A DNA stretch of 64,000 bases, taken from positions 26,822-90,821 of IMG/VR virus record IMGVR_UViG_3300019776_000365; one strand, written 5' to 3'. Positions within the stretch are counted from its first letter, which is position 1; every line of letters starts with the position of its first letter. Below, one piece after another: positions 45,233 through 54,526 of the stretch. The notes beneath the pieces were generated by a model that saw only the letters and a program-made list of their open reading frames with translations, was not told where the DNA came from and made no database searches. Origin of the DNA: a virus. The translations under genes and the position numbers were made by a program.

Positions 45233-45306
45233 GCTCAGGTAGCATAATTGGTAAATGCCTATGGCTTATATCCATAAGATAGTGTGTTCGATCCACACCC
45301 TGAGTA
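45233..45306 (+). tRNA. tRNA-Ile (UAU)
   Basis: Acceptor GCTCAGG/CCTGAGT, anticodon stem TATGG/CCATA with loop CTTATAT (anticodon TAT, 45267-45269), T-arm GTGTG-TTCGATC-CACAC. Reads AUA, which is heavily used in the phage genes and rare in many hosts. Confidence 0.9.
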
Positions 45307-45337
45307 CTAAAAATAATAATATAATAAATAAAACAGC

Positions 45338-45745
45338 ATGATTATAGCTATAGATTTTGATGGAACATGCGTAACTCATGATTTTCCAAATGTAGGTAAA
45401 GATATAAATGCGGTTCCAGTCTTAAAAAGACTTCAAAATGAGGGGCATTTGTTTGTATTAAATACGATGAGAAGTGGCGAGTATTTGGAATTCGCTGTTA
45501 ATTGGTTTAAAACAAATGGATTAAATCTTTTTGGAATTAATGAAAATCCAACTCAAAGTAAATGGACTTCTTCGCCTAAGGTTTATGCACATATCTATAT
45601 TGATGATGCAGCATTAGGTTGTCCATTAATTTATGATAAACATGATAGACCTTATGTAGATTGGAGTAAAGTAGAAGATTATTTTTTCAATTCAAACTCA
45701 GCAAACTTAACAGCTAATAGTCAATCAATTCACACAAATGATTAA
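45338..45745 (+). CDS. HAD-superfamily phosphatase
   Basis: 135 aa. Motif I AIDFDGTCV, motif II NTMRSGE, motif III/IV SPKVYAHIYIDDAALG. Compact capless HAD fold, as in many phages; substrate may be a nucleotide or sugar phosphate. First gene after the tRNAs; overlaps the next by 8 nt. Confidence 0.85.
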   Translation: MIIAIDFDGTCVTHDFPNVGKDINAVPVLKRLQNEGHLFVLNTMRSGEYLEFAVNWFKTNGLNLFGINENPTQSKWTSSPKVYAHIYIDDAALGCPLIYDKHDRPYVDWSKVEDYFFNSNSANLTANSQSIHTND

Positions 45746-45944
45746 ACTAGAAATTACTCTATTTGATGATACGCAACTAAATCCCAACATTAGGGTTGTG
45801 AATAACATCATTAGAGCGGTAGGTAAAAACAATGGTTATTGCCCATGTGTAATAGCAGGATTACAAACAGAAGATACTAAGTGCCCATGTAGGGCTTATA
45901 TTCAAAACAGAGATTGTAAGTGTACTTTATATATTAAAAAATAA
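45738..45944 (+). CDS. Ferredoxin-thioredoxin reductase catalytic-chain-like protein
   Basis: 68 aa with three Cys pairs: GYCPC, KCPCRAY and DCKCTLYIKK, the CPC/CPC/C-x-C layout of FTR beta chains that hold a 4Fe-4S cluster next to a redox disulfide. The family reduces thioredoxin-like proteins; here it could regenerate the reductant for ribonucleotide reductase (inference). Confidence 0.8.
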   Translation: MIKLEITLFDDTQLNPNIRVVNNIIRAVGKNNGYCPCVIAGLQTEDTKCPCRAYIQNRDCKCTLYIKK

Positions 45945-45948
45945 ACTT

Positions 45949-46161
45949 ATGAAAGAAAAACTTACTAACGTTATAACAACTTACGGTGTTGATAATATTG
46001 ATGCACTACTTGTAAATGATGAGACTTATGGTAAGATTGCTAAAGAGCTTTTTTACTTTAGTAGTGACTATATGAAATCTAGACTGTATTACATGGATAT
46101 TTCTATAGAAAGAGATGATTCAGTGCCAACTGGCGATGTTTATATTAGAGATAAAAACTAA
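45949..46161 (+). CDS. Hypothetical protein, 70 aa
   Basis: No motif recognised; SDYMKSRLYYMDISIERDD. Stop overlaps next start by 1 nt. Confidence 0.55.
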   Translation: MKEKLTNVITTYGVDNIDALLVNDETYGKIAKELFYFSSDYMKSRLYYMDISIERDDSVPTGDVYIRDKN

Positions 46162-46391
46162 TGAAGTATATATATCACTATTTTAATCAGTTAAACTCTA
46201 ATGATGTGTGGCGTACACAAAAAGGATATGCAGGCTGGTATGATAAATCTGTTATATCTGATAGCGGTACACCTGTAACTCACATGTACTACTGTAGAGA
46301 GGATAATGACGAACCATTAAGAATAACACCATCTATGGAATATAAAGATGAATGGACTTTAGGTGATGATGATATAATTTTTATGTATTAA
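46161..46391 (+). CDS. Hypothetical protein, 76 aa
   Basis: Aromatic beta-rich small protein (YIYHYFNQL, VWRTQKGYAGWYD). Function unknown. Confidence 0.55.
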   Translation: MKYIYHYFNQLNSNDVWRTQKGYAGWYDKSVISDSGTPVTHMYYCREDNDEPLRITPSMEYKDEWTLGDDDIIFMY

Positions 46392-46393
46392 TT

Positions 46394-46714
46394 ATGGGTA
46401 TACTAGATAAATATATAGAAGAGTTTAATAGACTTGATAAACCAAAGAATTTTCCATACAAACTAACATGTGATCTATCTACAATAAATAGATTGTGTGG
46501 ATATGGGGTTGAAAAATATATTGTAGAAAAGCATTTAAATATTAATCTTATAAAAGATATATCCGAGAATTTTACTACATATGTAAAACTTTTTACTATA
46601 GTTGATGAAATTTGCACTGATGATGTTGTAAATTATGAGGATGAATTAGACAAAAATCTTATAAAAACATTTGAGAAAATTAAATTTCAGGATACATTGA
46701 GAAATCTATTTTAA
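46394..46714 (+). CDS. Hypothetical protein, 106 aa
   Basis: Helical soluble protein (GILDKYIEEFNRLDKP ... KYIVEKHLNINLIKDI). Function unknown. Confidence 0.55.
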   Translation: MGILDKYIEEFNRLDKPKNFPYKLTCDLSTINRLCGYGVEKYIVEKHLNINLIKDISENFTTYVKLFTIVDEICTDDVVNYEDELDKNLIKTFEKIKFQDTLRNLF

Positions 46715-46716
46715 AT

Positions 46717-46923
46717 ATGAACGAAGATTATAATGAAGAAAAAGTAGCATACTGTAAATCATGTTTATCGTTGCGTATAGTCAACTTGGGAGATGACGAT
46801 ATAGTACCATACTACTGTGACGATAAAGGCTGTGGTAGCACTGATATTGGCTACACAGATATACATACATGAGAATTGCTGTATGAAAAAAGATATAACA
46901 AAAAGTATATAACCAAAAAGTAA
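46717..46923 (+). CDS. Zinc-ribbon protein with in-frame UGA-Trp, 68 aa
   Basis: ATG 46717, TAA 46921. C-x-x-C (YCKSC) and C-x4-C (YCDDKGCGS) make a zinc ribbon, followed by TDIHT-W(UGA 46870)-ELLYEKRY. Under the standard code it would end at the UGA. Related small zinc ribbons are common in Bacteroidales phages. Confidence 0.72.
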
Positions 46924-46931
46924 ATAACAAA

Positions 46932-47186
46932 ATGGGAGAAGTTAAAGAAAAAAAAGAACTTACTTACGAAGAGCTAAAAACAGTCGCAGATCAATTGCAC
47001 CAACAAAATCAAATGTTGATTAAAGAGGTCAATCAACGTGGCAATGCAGACTTTCATAAACGAGTAGAATATCTATTCAAGGTAATTGAAAATAAATCTG
47101 TATTTAATGAAGGATTTGTTTCTAACTGTGCTAAAGAAATTCAATCTATTATTACAATACCAGAACAAGTAGAAGAACAAAAATAA
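46932..47186 (+). CDS. Coiled-coil protein, 84 aa
   Basis: ELTYEELKTVADQLHQQNQMLIKEV then FHKRVEYLFKVIEN; conserved type upstream of the terminase in crAss-like phages. Function unknown. Confidence 0.65.
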   Translation: MGEVKEKKELTYEELKTVADQLHQQNQMLIKEVNQRGNADFHKRVEYLFKVIENKSVFNEGFVSNCAKEIQSIITIPEQVEEQK

Positions 47187-47187
47187 T

Positions 47188-47592
47188 ATGGCGACACCAG
47201 CAATATCAAAAAACTCAAATATTGCAAAAGTCCCAGCTAAGTTAGATATTGATTTTTTCTATAAATGGTTATCATTTTTACAACCATTTCATAAGTTATC
47301 AAATAAAGAAATGGAAGTTCTGTCTGCATTTTTAAAAAAACGACACGAATTGGTTCAGTTAGTTAGAGATGAAAATGTACTTGATAACCTTTTAAAATCA
47401 ATAGATGTTAGAAAAGAAATACGAGAGTCAATTGGTATGAATATATCGCAGTTTAACATATTATGCACTAAACTCAGGAAAACTGGGGCTTTAACTGAGA
47501 ATAAAATAAACAAAAGATACATACCTAATATTGAATTTGACTCAAAAGAGTATAGATTGATTATTATATTTGATTTAAATGACAAAAATTAA
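47188..47592 (+). CDS. Hypothetical protein, 134 aa
   Basis: Possible winged-helix DNA-binder: LSNKEMEVLSAFLKKRHEL and SQFNILCTKLRKTGALTENKIN. Follows the coiled-coil gene by 1 nt. Function unknown; may regulate late genes (inference). Confidence 0.6.
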   Translation: MATPAISKNSNIAKVPAKLDIDFFYKWLSFLQPFHKLSNKEMEVLSAFLKKRHELVQLVRDENVLDNLLKSIDVRKEIRESIGMNISQFNILCTKLRKTGALTENKINKRYIPNIEFDSKEYRLIIIFDLNDKN

Positions 47593-47917
47593 ATCTATAT
47601 ATTTAAATAAAGACTTAATCAAGATGGCTAAGATAACGTCTGAAAAACTAGGTATAGAACTTCACTTAGTTATATTGGCATACAAGTCTTATTTTGATTG
47701 TATAAAAGAAACTTTTGAGAGTATAGATTATAGTAGCATAAAGTCAGAAGATGATTTAAAAACTATAAACTCATCATTTAATGTAAATGGTATTGGAAAA
47801 TTCTATACATCATTTAAAATAATAGATAAGTTAAATAACAGAAAATTTAAAAATGAAGATTCTAAATATAAAGAAAGCAACACCAATGTTTACACGGTTG
47901 ATCACAACCGCAGATAG
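47579..47917 (+). CDS. Hypothetical protein, 112 aa
   Basis: Contains LGIELHLVILAYKSYFDCIKE and NVNGIGKFYTSFKII. Overlaps both neighbours (14 nt and 65 nt); ends in TAG. Function unknown. Confidence 0.6.
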   Translation: MTKIKSIYLNKDLIKMAKITSEKLGIELHLVILAYKSYFDCIKETFESIDYSSIKSEDDLKTINSSFNVNGIGKFYTSFKIIDKLNNRKFKNEDSKYKESNTNVYTVDHNRR

Positions 47918-48308
47918 ATATACAGAGAAAGAAGCAACACATAATGGTATTATTGACAGCTCAAAGGTAAATGTTATTAAAGATCTGCAAACTATTGTGT
48001 CAGTATCAGAGCAAGCTACTGCTAGGGATTTAAAAGTAGGTGATACAATCTTGCTAGATTTTGGTAGATATGCTCAAATGAAGCAGAAGAAAGACTCATT
48101 GAAGGCTACCACAGATGAATTCTATAATAATGTGGCATCATATAATATTCCAATTATTATGATTAATCTAGAAGAGCATTTATTTGTAGATATTTCAGAC
48201 GTTCAACTAGTGGTAGAAGAGCATGAGTTCATCGATGAGGGTGAAGGCTTTATTACTGGTGGCCCTAAAGATATTATTAATACAGATAAAAAACTAATTT
48301 TACTATAA
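47853..48308 (+). CDS. GroES-like/small beta-barrel protein, 151 aa
   Basis: ILNIKKATPMFTRLITTADRY, KDLQTIVSVSEQATARDLKVGDTILLDFGRYA resembles the co-chaperonin GroES barrel (VGxxVxDIKxGDxV) found in Bacteroidales phages. Could help capsid folding; assignment by pattern only. Confidence 0.55.
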   Translation: MKILNIKKATPMFTRLITTADRYTEKEATHNGIIDSSKVNVIKDLQTIVSVSEQATARDLKVGDTILLDFGRYAQMKQKKDSLKATTDEFYNNVASYNIPIIMINLEEHLFVDISDVQLVVEEHEFIDEGEGFITGGPKDIINTDKKLILL

Positions 48309-48309
48309 T

Positions 48310-48597
48310 ATGGATTTTGGAGAAGCAATTAAAGAATTAAAAAGAGGTAATCTAGTTTCAAGAACCGGATGGAATGGTAGTGGAATGTTTATTATGAAAC
48401 AAATCCCAGCAGAGATTGGTTTAGATATCATCCCCAAAATGCAAAGTGTTCAACAGTCTGCAAAAGATGTTTTAATTGATCGAAATACAACTTTAAAATA
48501 CAATAACCAAATGCTGATTATCAAACAAGATGGAACTGCTGATTCATGGGTTCCAAGTTCTAGCGATGTATTTGCAGAAGATTGGATTATACTATAA
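48310..48597 (+). CDS. DUF2829 protein
   Basis: 95 aa; MDFGEAIKELKRGNLVSRTGWNGSGMFI and SSDVFAEDWIIL match DUF2829. Function unknown. Confidence 0.85.
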   Translation: MDFGEAIKELKRGNLVSRTGWNGSGMFIMKQIPAEIGLDIIPKMQSVQQSAKDVLIDRNTTLKYNNQMLIIKQDGTADSWVPSSSDVFAEDWIIL

Positions 48598-48623
48598 TAC
48601 CCTAGTGGGTACAATATTAACTA

Positions 48624-48650
48624 AGCCCATGTAATAATGGGCTTTTATTG
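48624..48650 (+). terminator. Intrinsic terminator
   Basis: AAGCCCAT/ATGGGCTT stem followed by TTTATTG, preceded by a TACCC/GGGTA hairpin. Closes the small-gene operon before the packaging genes. Confidence 0.8.
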
Positions 48651-48659
48651 TTTAAATAC

Positions 48660-49199
48660 ATGAGATTATTTGAATATTCAAATTATAAATTAAATATAGC
48701 ACCAGAGGTATATACAGTAAAAGCATTTAAGGATCTTGTTAAACGAGATAGAACTGTAGAAAAAACACAAGCAGAACAAGCGTTTTCTTTCATTTATTTC
48801 GTATATGACCCAAGGAGTGACTTGCAGTATATAACTGATGAAGATGAGCGTATATCAAGAGCAATAGAGCTTTTAGGTATAAATGACAAGTTTAAGGTAG
48901 ATGAAGTTATATCAAAAGCTATAGAGGTGTATAAGAGTCTTACAAAGACAACATCTTCTATGCTACTTGATGACATTAAAATGAGTGTTGACAAGATTAG
49001 GGAATACCTTAGAGATGCCTCTGTTAACGATGACACCTTTGATAGATACACTAGGGCTGTAGAACGATTAATACCACTTACAGAGAAGGTTACTAATGCA
49101 GAGAAAGTTGTAGTTAAAGAAGTAGAAGAACTGTCTAAGATGCGTGGTGATAAGCAACAAACCTTGTTAGACGGAGGTTTTAGTAACTTTATGAAATAA
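48660..49199 (+). CDS. Conserved crAss-like protein upstream of TerL (possible small terminase)
   Basis: Start moved to ATG 48660 from TTG 48648. MRLFEYSNYKLN, helical throughout; ends overlapping TerL by 1 nt (TAATG). Position suggests a packaging role such as small terminase, but no HTH is evident. Confidence 0.65.
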   Translation: MRLFEYSNYKLNIAPEVYTVKAFKDLVKRDRTVEKTQAEQAFSFIYFVYDPRSDLQYITDEDERISRAIELLGINDKFKVDEVISKAIEVYKSLTKTTSSMLLDDIKMSVDKIREYLRDASVNDDTFDRYTRAVERLIPLTEKVTNAEKVVVKEVEELSKMRGDKQQTLLDGGFSNFMK

Positions 49200-51487
49200 T
49201 GAGTAATATAATTATACCAACAAACAAATATCAAACACAGATAACCGACGATCTTTTAAACGGTCTAAAAGATGAGGTTAAAAGTGAGTTGTTTGATATT
49301 ATAAATAATGTAGAATTTGTTAGACGAATTATATCACCAGATAGAAAGTATGCAAAAGATTGTGATAAAGATTCATCAGGTAGACTAATTGTCGATCTTT
49401 GCAATCCTCACATACTTGAAAATATGGATTACTTTAGGGAGTCAGCTATACACTTTCAAAAGCACGGAGTATATACTAAATTAAGACCAAACCCAAACCC
49501 ACAATCTGAGTATGGTCAATGGCTTAAAAGAGAGCTACTTAGGTGTTGGAATGGCATGGTAAGACAATCAGATGGGGAGTGGATTACTGGCGATATGTAC
49601 TTCTATTTAAATTACTTCCCAATTATTCAAACTAAAATTAGGAAGGGTACTAAAATTGGAGACCGTATAACAGATTTACCAGAAGTCTGAGAAGGAGTAT
49701 ATTGAAGATTTCATTATATGGAGCAAGCTAAATATGGTGGAATATATAACGATTTTAAAGGTGCAAATCATGGTTGTGAAATAGCTCGAAGGGGGGCTAG
49801 CAAGTCGTATACGATAGCATCTATATTATCTAAGCATTTTATATTAGGCGACAATGAGATATCAAATAGCAAGGTTAAATGTTTAATTAGCGCATATCAA
49901 AAAGAATTTCTAGTTAAAGATGGCACTTTAAATAAATTCTCAGATGGGTTGGCTCATTGCTCTAAATATACTCAATTTCCATCTAAAAAGCTAAAACAAT
50001 CATGGTCTGATTTAACATGAAGGGCTGGGTATATAGATACAGATAGAGATGTAGAGGCTGGTACTCTAAATGAAGTTATAGGCGTAGCAGTAAAAGATGA
50101 TGAAACAAAACTAAATGGAAAACGTAGTGTAAAAATGTTTTACGAAGAGTTTGGTATGTATCCTAAGTTTCTGGATGTATGACAGTTAGGTCTTCCAAAT
50201 GTTCAAGAAGGTGAAGTTGCATTTGGTTTTGCATACTCAATTGGCACGGGCGGGGCAGAGGGGTCTGACTTTATGGGAGCTTTAGAAATGCTTAACCACC
50301 CAGAAGGATACAATGTTTATTCATTACCTAATTTTTGGGATAAAAATTCTCAAGGTAAAAAGAAAACTATATTTTTCTTTCCAGGATATATTAATTCAAA
50401 GGGTTATTACAATAATGATGGAGTATCAGATGTTATAGGCGCTCTTATATCCGAGATTGAATTCAGGGTTAACCTGAAATACAACTCATCAGATCCAATG
50501 CAGTTGACTAGAAGAAAGGCTAATACAGCTTTTACTATACAAGATGCTATCATGAGACGAGATGGGTCGTTATATCCATCAGATAAACTAAATGACGTTA
50601 TTAATCAAATATCATTAGATCCAACATATACTGATGATATGTGGATTGGTAGATTAAGGATATCTAAAAATGGTGATGTTGAATATAAGCCAGACAATGA
50701 CGTTAAATATATAACAGAGTTTCCACATAAAGATAACAAACATAATGGTGCTATATGTATAAAGCACATGCCAGTTAGAGATAGCTCTGGCAGAGTTCCA
50801 TGAGGTAGATATATAGCTGGCATTGACACATTTGACGATGATGGTTCAGATACATTATCGTTGTTTAGCTTATTTATATTAGATTTGTTTACCGATGAAT
50901 TAGTATTTGAATATACTGGTCGTGAGATGTTTGCTGATGATTCTTATGAGGTAGCTCGTATGGCATTATTAATGTATAATGCTGAATGCAACTATGAAAA
51001 TAACAAGAAGGGGTTTTTTACTTATATGTCTAAACACAATTGTTTATACTTACTGTCTGATACATTGGATTTTCTTAAAGATAAAGAAATTGTTAAAGGC
51101 GGTATGTATGGCAATAAAGCCAAAGGTACTGGCAATTATGGTAGTGTAGCGCCATATGCTAGAAGATGTATTAGAGATTACCTATTAAAAACATCAGAAA
51201 ATATTCAAGTAAAAGAAGTTGATGGTAAGCTAGAATCATTATCAACTACCAATATATTTAATTACCAAAAGATATGGTCAAAAGCATTACTGCAGGAGTT
51301 AGCTTCATGAACTCCAGATGGTAACTATGATAGGCATGATGCTATAGCAATGCTTATGTTGCTTAGAGAAGACAAACTTAGACTTCTTGGTAACACATCA
51401 GCAAAGGATGCTATAAACAATAGAGATGTTAATTACGCTGGTAATGACGAATTTTTTAAGAAGAATTATAAAAGAAATAAATCATAA
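49199..51487 (+). CDS. terL: Large terminase subunit (six in-frame UGA-Trp)
   Basis: 762 aa when UGA at 49688, 49703, 50018, 50180, 50801 and 51308 are read as Trp; standard translation gives five fragments in the same frame. ATPase Walker A ARRGASKSYT; nuclease motif I AGIDTFDDD after the UGA at 50801; motif III DRHDAIAML after the UGA at 51308. Packages DNA into the prohead. Recoding density is the highest in the window, so packaging depends on the suppressor tRNA. Confidence 0.93.
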
Positions 51488-51495
51488 CAAATTTA

Positions 51496-51555
51496 ACCAA
51501 CATATATAGGGTATTACTTTTTTTGTGCAATACTTTTATATGTTGGTTATTTTGT
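51496..51555 (+). terminator. Long hairpin terminator after TerL
   Basis: 12-bp stem AACCAACATATA/TATATGTTGGTT with inner GTATT/AATAC pairing, followed by TATTTTGTTTAT. Confidence 0.7.
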
Positions 51556-51556
51556 T

Positions 51557-51564
51557 TATATTTG
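51557..51564 (+). promoter_or_regulatory. -7 promoter box before portal
   Basis: TATATTTG matches the Bacteroides -7 element; the -33 position reads TTTT rather than TTTG. Lies between the TerL terminator and the portal start. Confidence 0.5.
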
Positions 51565-51598
51565 GTAACAAAATAAAATAAATTAATAACACTAATAT

Positions 51599-53980
51599 AT
51601 GCAGTGATTAAGTACATTTCCACAGCAAAAGCTTCCATTCAATAAAAAAAATAGAGAGTGGAGAATGAAGCACTGCGACTGAGCAGACAAAAAGATTTAC
51701 TTTTATGACAACTCCGTTAGAAAGTCATTCATTCGTAAAAGAGTAAACTACAATCTTGTAAATGGCTATTTGGATTTAACTGATATGACAATGGTTTTAA
51801 ATCCAGATAATATAGATGCCAGTTATATTCCAGAGAACATAATGCACTACAATATAATGCAATCTTATTTGAATGTTCTTAAGGGCGAAGAAGCAAAGCG
51901 TAGTTTTGATTGAAAACTTATAGTAACAAATCCAAATGCTATATCTGAGATTGAAGAAAATCGCAAGAATGAATTTATGCAAAAACTTCAAGAATCTATC
52001 CAATCGGAATATCCAGATGAAGAGTCTTTTAATAAAGAGATTCAAGATATGCAATACTTTTTTAATTATGAATGGCAAGACATTAGAGAAGAACGTGGTA
52101 ATCTACTATTAAATCACTATATAAAAGAACTTGATATTAAACTTAAGTTTAATCAAGGGTTTGGTGATGCTATGTATGTTGGAGAAGAGATTTACCAATG
52201 TGACATAGTAGGAGGAGAGCCGACTTTTGAAAGGATGAATCCACTCAAAATTCATATGTTTAAGAATGGATATTCTAATAGATTTGAAGATGCTGACATT
52301 TTGGTATATATAGATTTCTGGCAACCAGGTCGTATTATAGATACATTCTATGATGTATTAACTGATAAAGATATTGAGTTTATTGACAATATGCCTCAAA
52401 TATACTACTCAGATAATAATGCAAATATAGATGAAAGAAACTCATTCTTGAATCTATCTGATATGAATGGATTTGAGAATGGGGAAGGCTCTGTTATTGA
52501 AAACTATAGTATATTTGCGCAGAATGTAGGCGCAGCAGCAACAACTAATTATTATGATAATAACGGTAATATCCGTGTTATACGTGTATATTGGAAGTCT
52601 AAGCGTAAGATTAAGCAAGTTAAATGGTTCGACCCAGAGACTGGCGATGAAAGATTTGACTTTTATCCAGAGACTTATAAATGCGATAAAGATTTAGGTC
52701 AAGAAGAGTCTGTATTTTGGATTAACGAAGCATGGGAGGGTACTAAAATAGGTAGAGATATTTATGTTAATATGCGTCCTAGGATTGTGCAATACAATAG
52801 GATGTCAAATCCATCAAGATGTCACTTTGGCATAGTAGGATCTGTTTACAACCTGAATGATAACAAGCCATTATCGATGGTTGATATAATGAAACCATAC
52901 GCTTATTTATATGATGTTATACATGATAGATTAAATAAAGCAATAGCTGCCAACTGGGGTAAATTAGTTAAACTAGACTTAGCTATGATACCGAAAGGCT
53001 GGGAGGTTGACAAATGGCTGTATTATGCAAAGATAAATCATATAGCTGTAGTAGATAGTTTTAAAGAAGGTAATATTGGAGCAGCTACTGGGAAGTTGTC
53101 AGGTATGCTAAATAATCAATCATCTGGTGTTATTGACGCTGAAACTGGTAATTATATACAACAGCATATAAATCTACTACAGTTTGTTAAAAATGAAATG
53201 GCAGATGCTTGTGGTATATCAGATCAACGGAAGGGGCAAATATCAGCATCAGAGACCGTAGGAGGCGTAGAAAGGGCGACATTGCAATCTTCTCATATAA
53301 CTGAGTGGTTATTCCTAACACATGATAACGTCAAAAAGAGAGCCTTAGAATGCTTTCTAGAAACTGCTAAGATTGCATTAAAAGGTCAGAATAAAAAGTT
53401 TCAATATATACTAAGTGATGGATCGTCTAAATTTATTGACATAGATGGTGATGAATTTAATGAGTGTGATTATGGGTTGGTATTAGATAATTCAATAGAG
53501 TCTAAAAACCTTAAGGAAAATCTTAATCAGTTAGCACACGCAGCATTGCAAAATCAAACGTTATCATTCTCTTCTATAATGAAAATTTACTCATCTCCAT
53601 CATTGTCTGAAATACAAAGAATTATTGAGAAAGACGAAAAAAATATTCAAGAAAGAAAGTCTCAAGAACAACAGCAAGTGCAACAAATGCAACAACAGCA
53701 ACTTCAATCAAATATGCAAATAACTCAAGCTAAAATAGATCATGAGACTCTGTTAAACAACAATGATAACGAGACTAAAATCCTTATTGCAGAAATACAG
53801 GCTGGATCTAATAACGAAGAATCCACCAGAGAGGATCTAATGGAAAAAATCAGACAATTTGATGAAAAAATGAATTTACAAAAAGAACAGTTAAGTCATC
53901 AAATAAATCATGACAACGAGGTTAATCGCATGAAAGAAAAGTCGCTTGAAATGCAAAAACAAAATAAAAATAGAAAATAA
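51599..53980 (+). CDS. Portal protein (three in-frame UGA-Trp)
   Basis: 793 aa from ATG 51599; UGA at 51605 (codon 3), 51680 and 51911 are in frame before the long open part. N-terminus MQWLSTFPQQKLPFNKK with EW and DWADKKI matches the pattern of crAss-like portals. C-terminal ~120 residues are Gln-rich and coiled coil. Forms the DNA entry vertex. Gene order after TerL supports it. Confidence 0.85.
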
Positions 53981-54270
53981 TGAATTCTACATCAAGAGGA
54001 GTTAATAATAAATACTCTACTGCACAAATAGGAACTCCAAAAATAACAAAATCTTTGTTAGTTGGAGTTTATAATGAATTTAGTGATTGTTTTGTTAGCG
54101 TGTACAATCCAAATGAAACATACTCAAAATTATTTGTATATAACACAAGTAAAGATCCAATTGATATTGGTAAAACATTTCCACCTGGGTACAATGAGTT
54201 CATATATATACCTAATGGGTGAACTTTAGAAGTTGCTACAAACACATTAGAAGTTACAGTTCAGGTTTAG
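53980..54270 (+). CDS. Hypothetical structural protein, 96 aa
   Basis: Beta-rich (LLVGVYNEFSDCFVSVYNP); UGA at 54220 read as Trp gives the C-terminal W-TLEVATNTLEVTVQV before TAG. Start overlaps the portal stop by 1 nt. Confidence 0.68.
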
Positions 54271-54279
54271 AATTGACAT

Positions 54280-54513
54280 ATGGAATGAACTGATGACAAA
54301 ATATTACACTACCGTATTGGATATAAATTTGGAAGATATGGTAGTGTTTTTGGATTATTAATTATATCAATTATACTGGCACATGTAAAAGAAATATGTG
54401 ATTTAATTAGAAATAAAATATTTAATAAAAAATATTATTTTGAAATTAATGATTATATTTCTAGTGTAATTGGAGCATTTTATGGAATGTTGTTTGAAAA
54501 GAAAAAATACTAA
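54280..54513 (+). CDS. Membrane protein with UGA at codon 3, 77 aa
   Basis: ATG-GAA-UGA start (MEW...), then YRIGYKFGRYG, a membrane helix GSVFGLLIISIILAHV, and a basic tail ending FEKKKY to TAA 54511. Invisible under the standard code because the UGA is at codon 3. Holin-like or tail-associated membrane protein; function unknown. Confidence 0.7.
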
Positions 54514-54526
54514 AATAAAATAATAA

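Noticed and set aside
53641-53760. Gln-rich low-complexity tract at the portal C-terminus as a separate repeat element
   Set aside because: It is in frame and normal for portal C-terminal tails.
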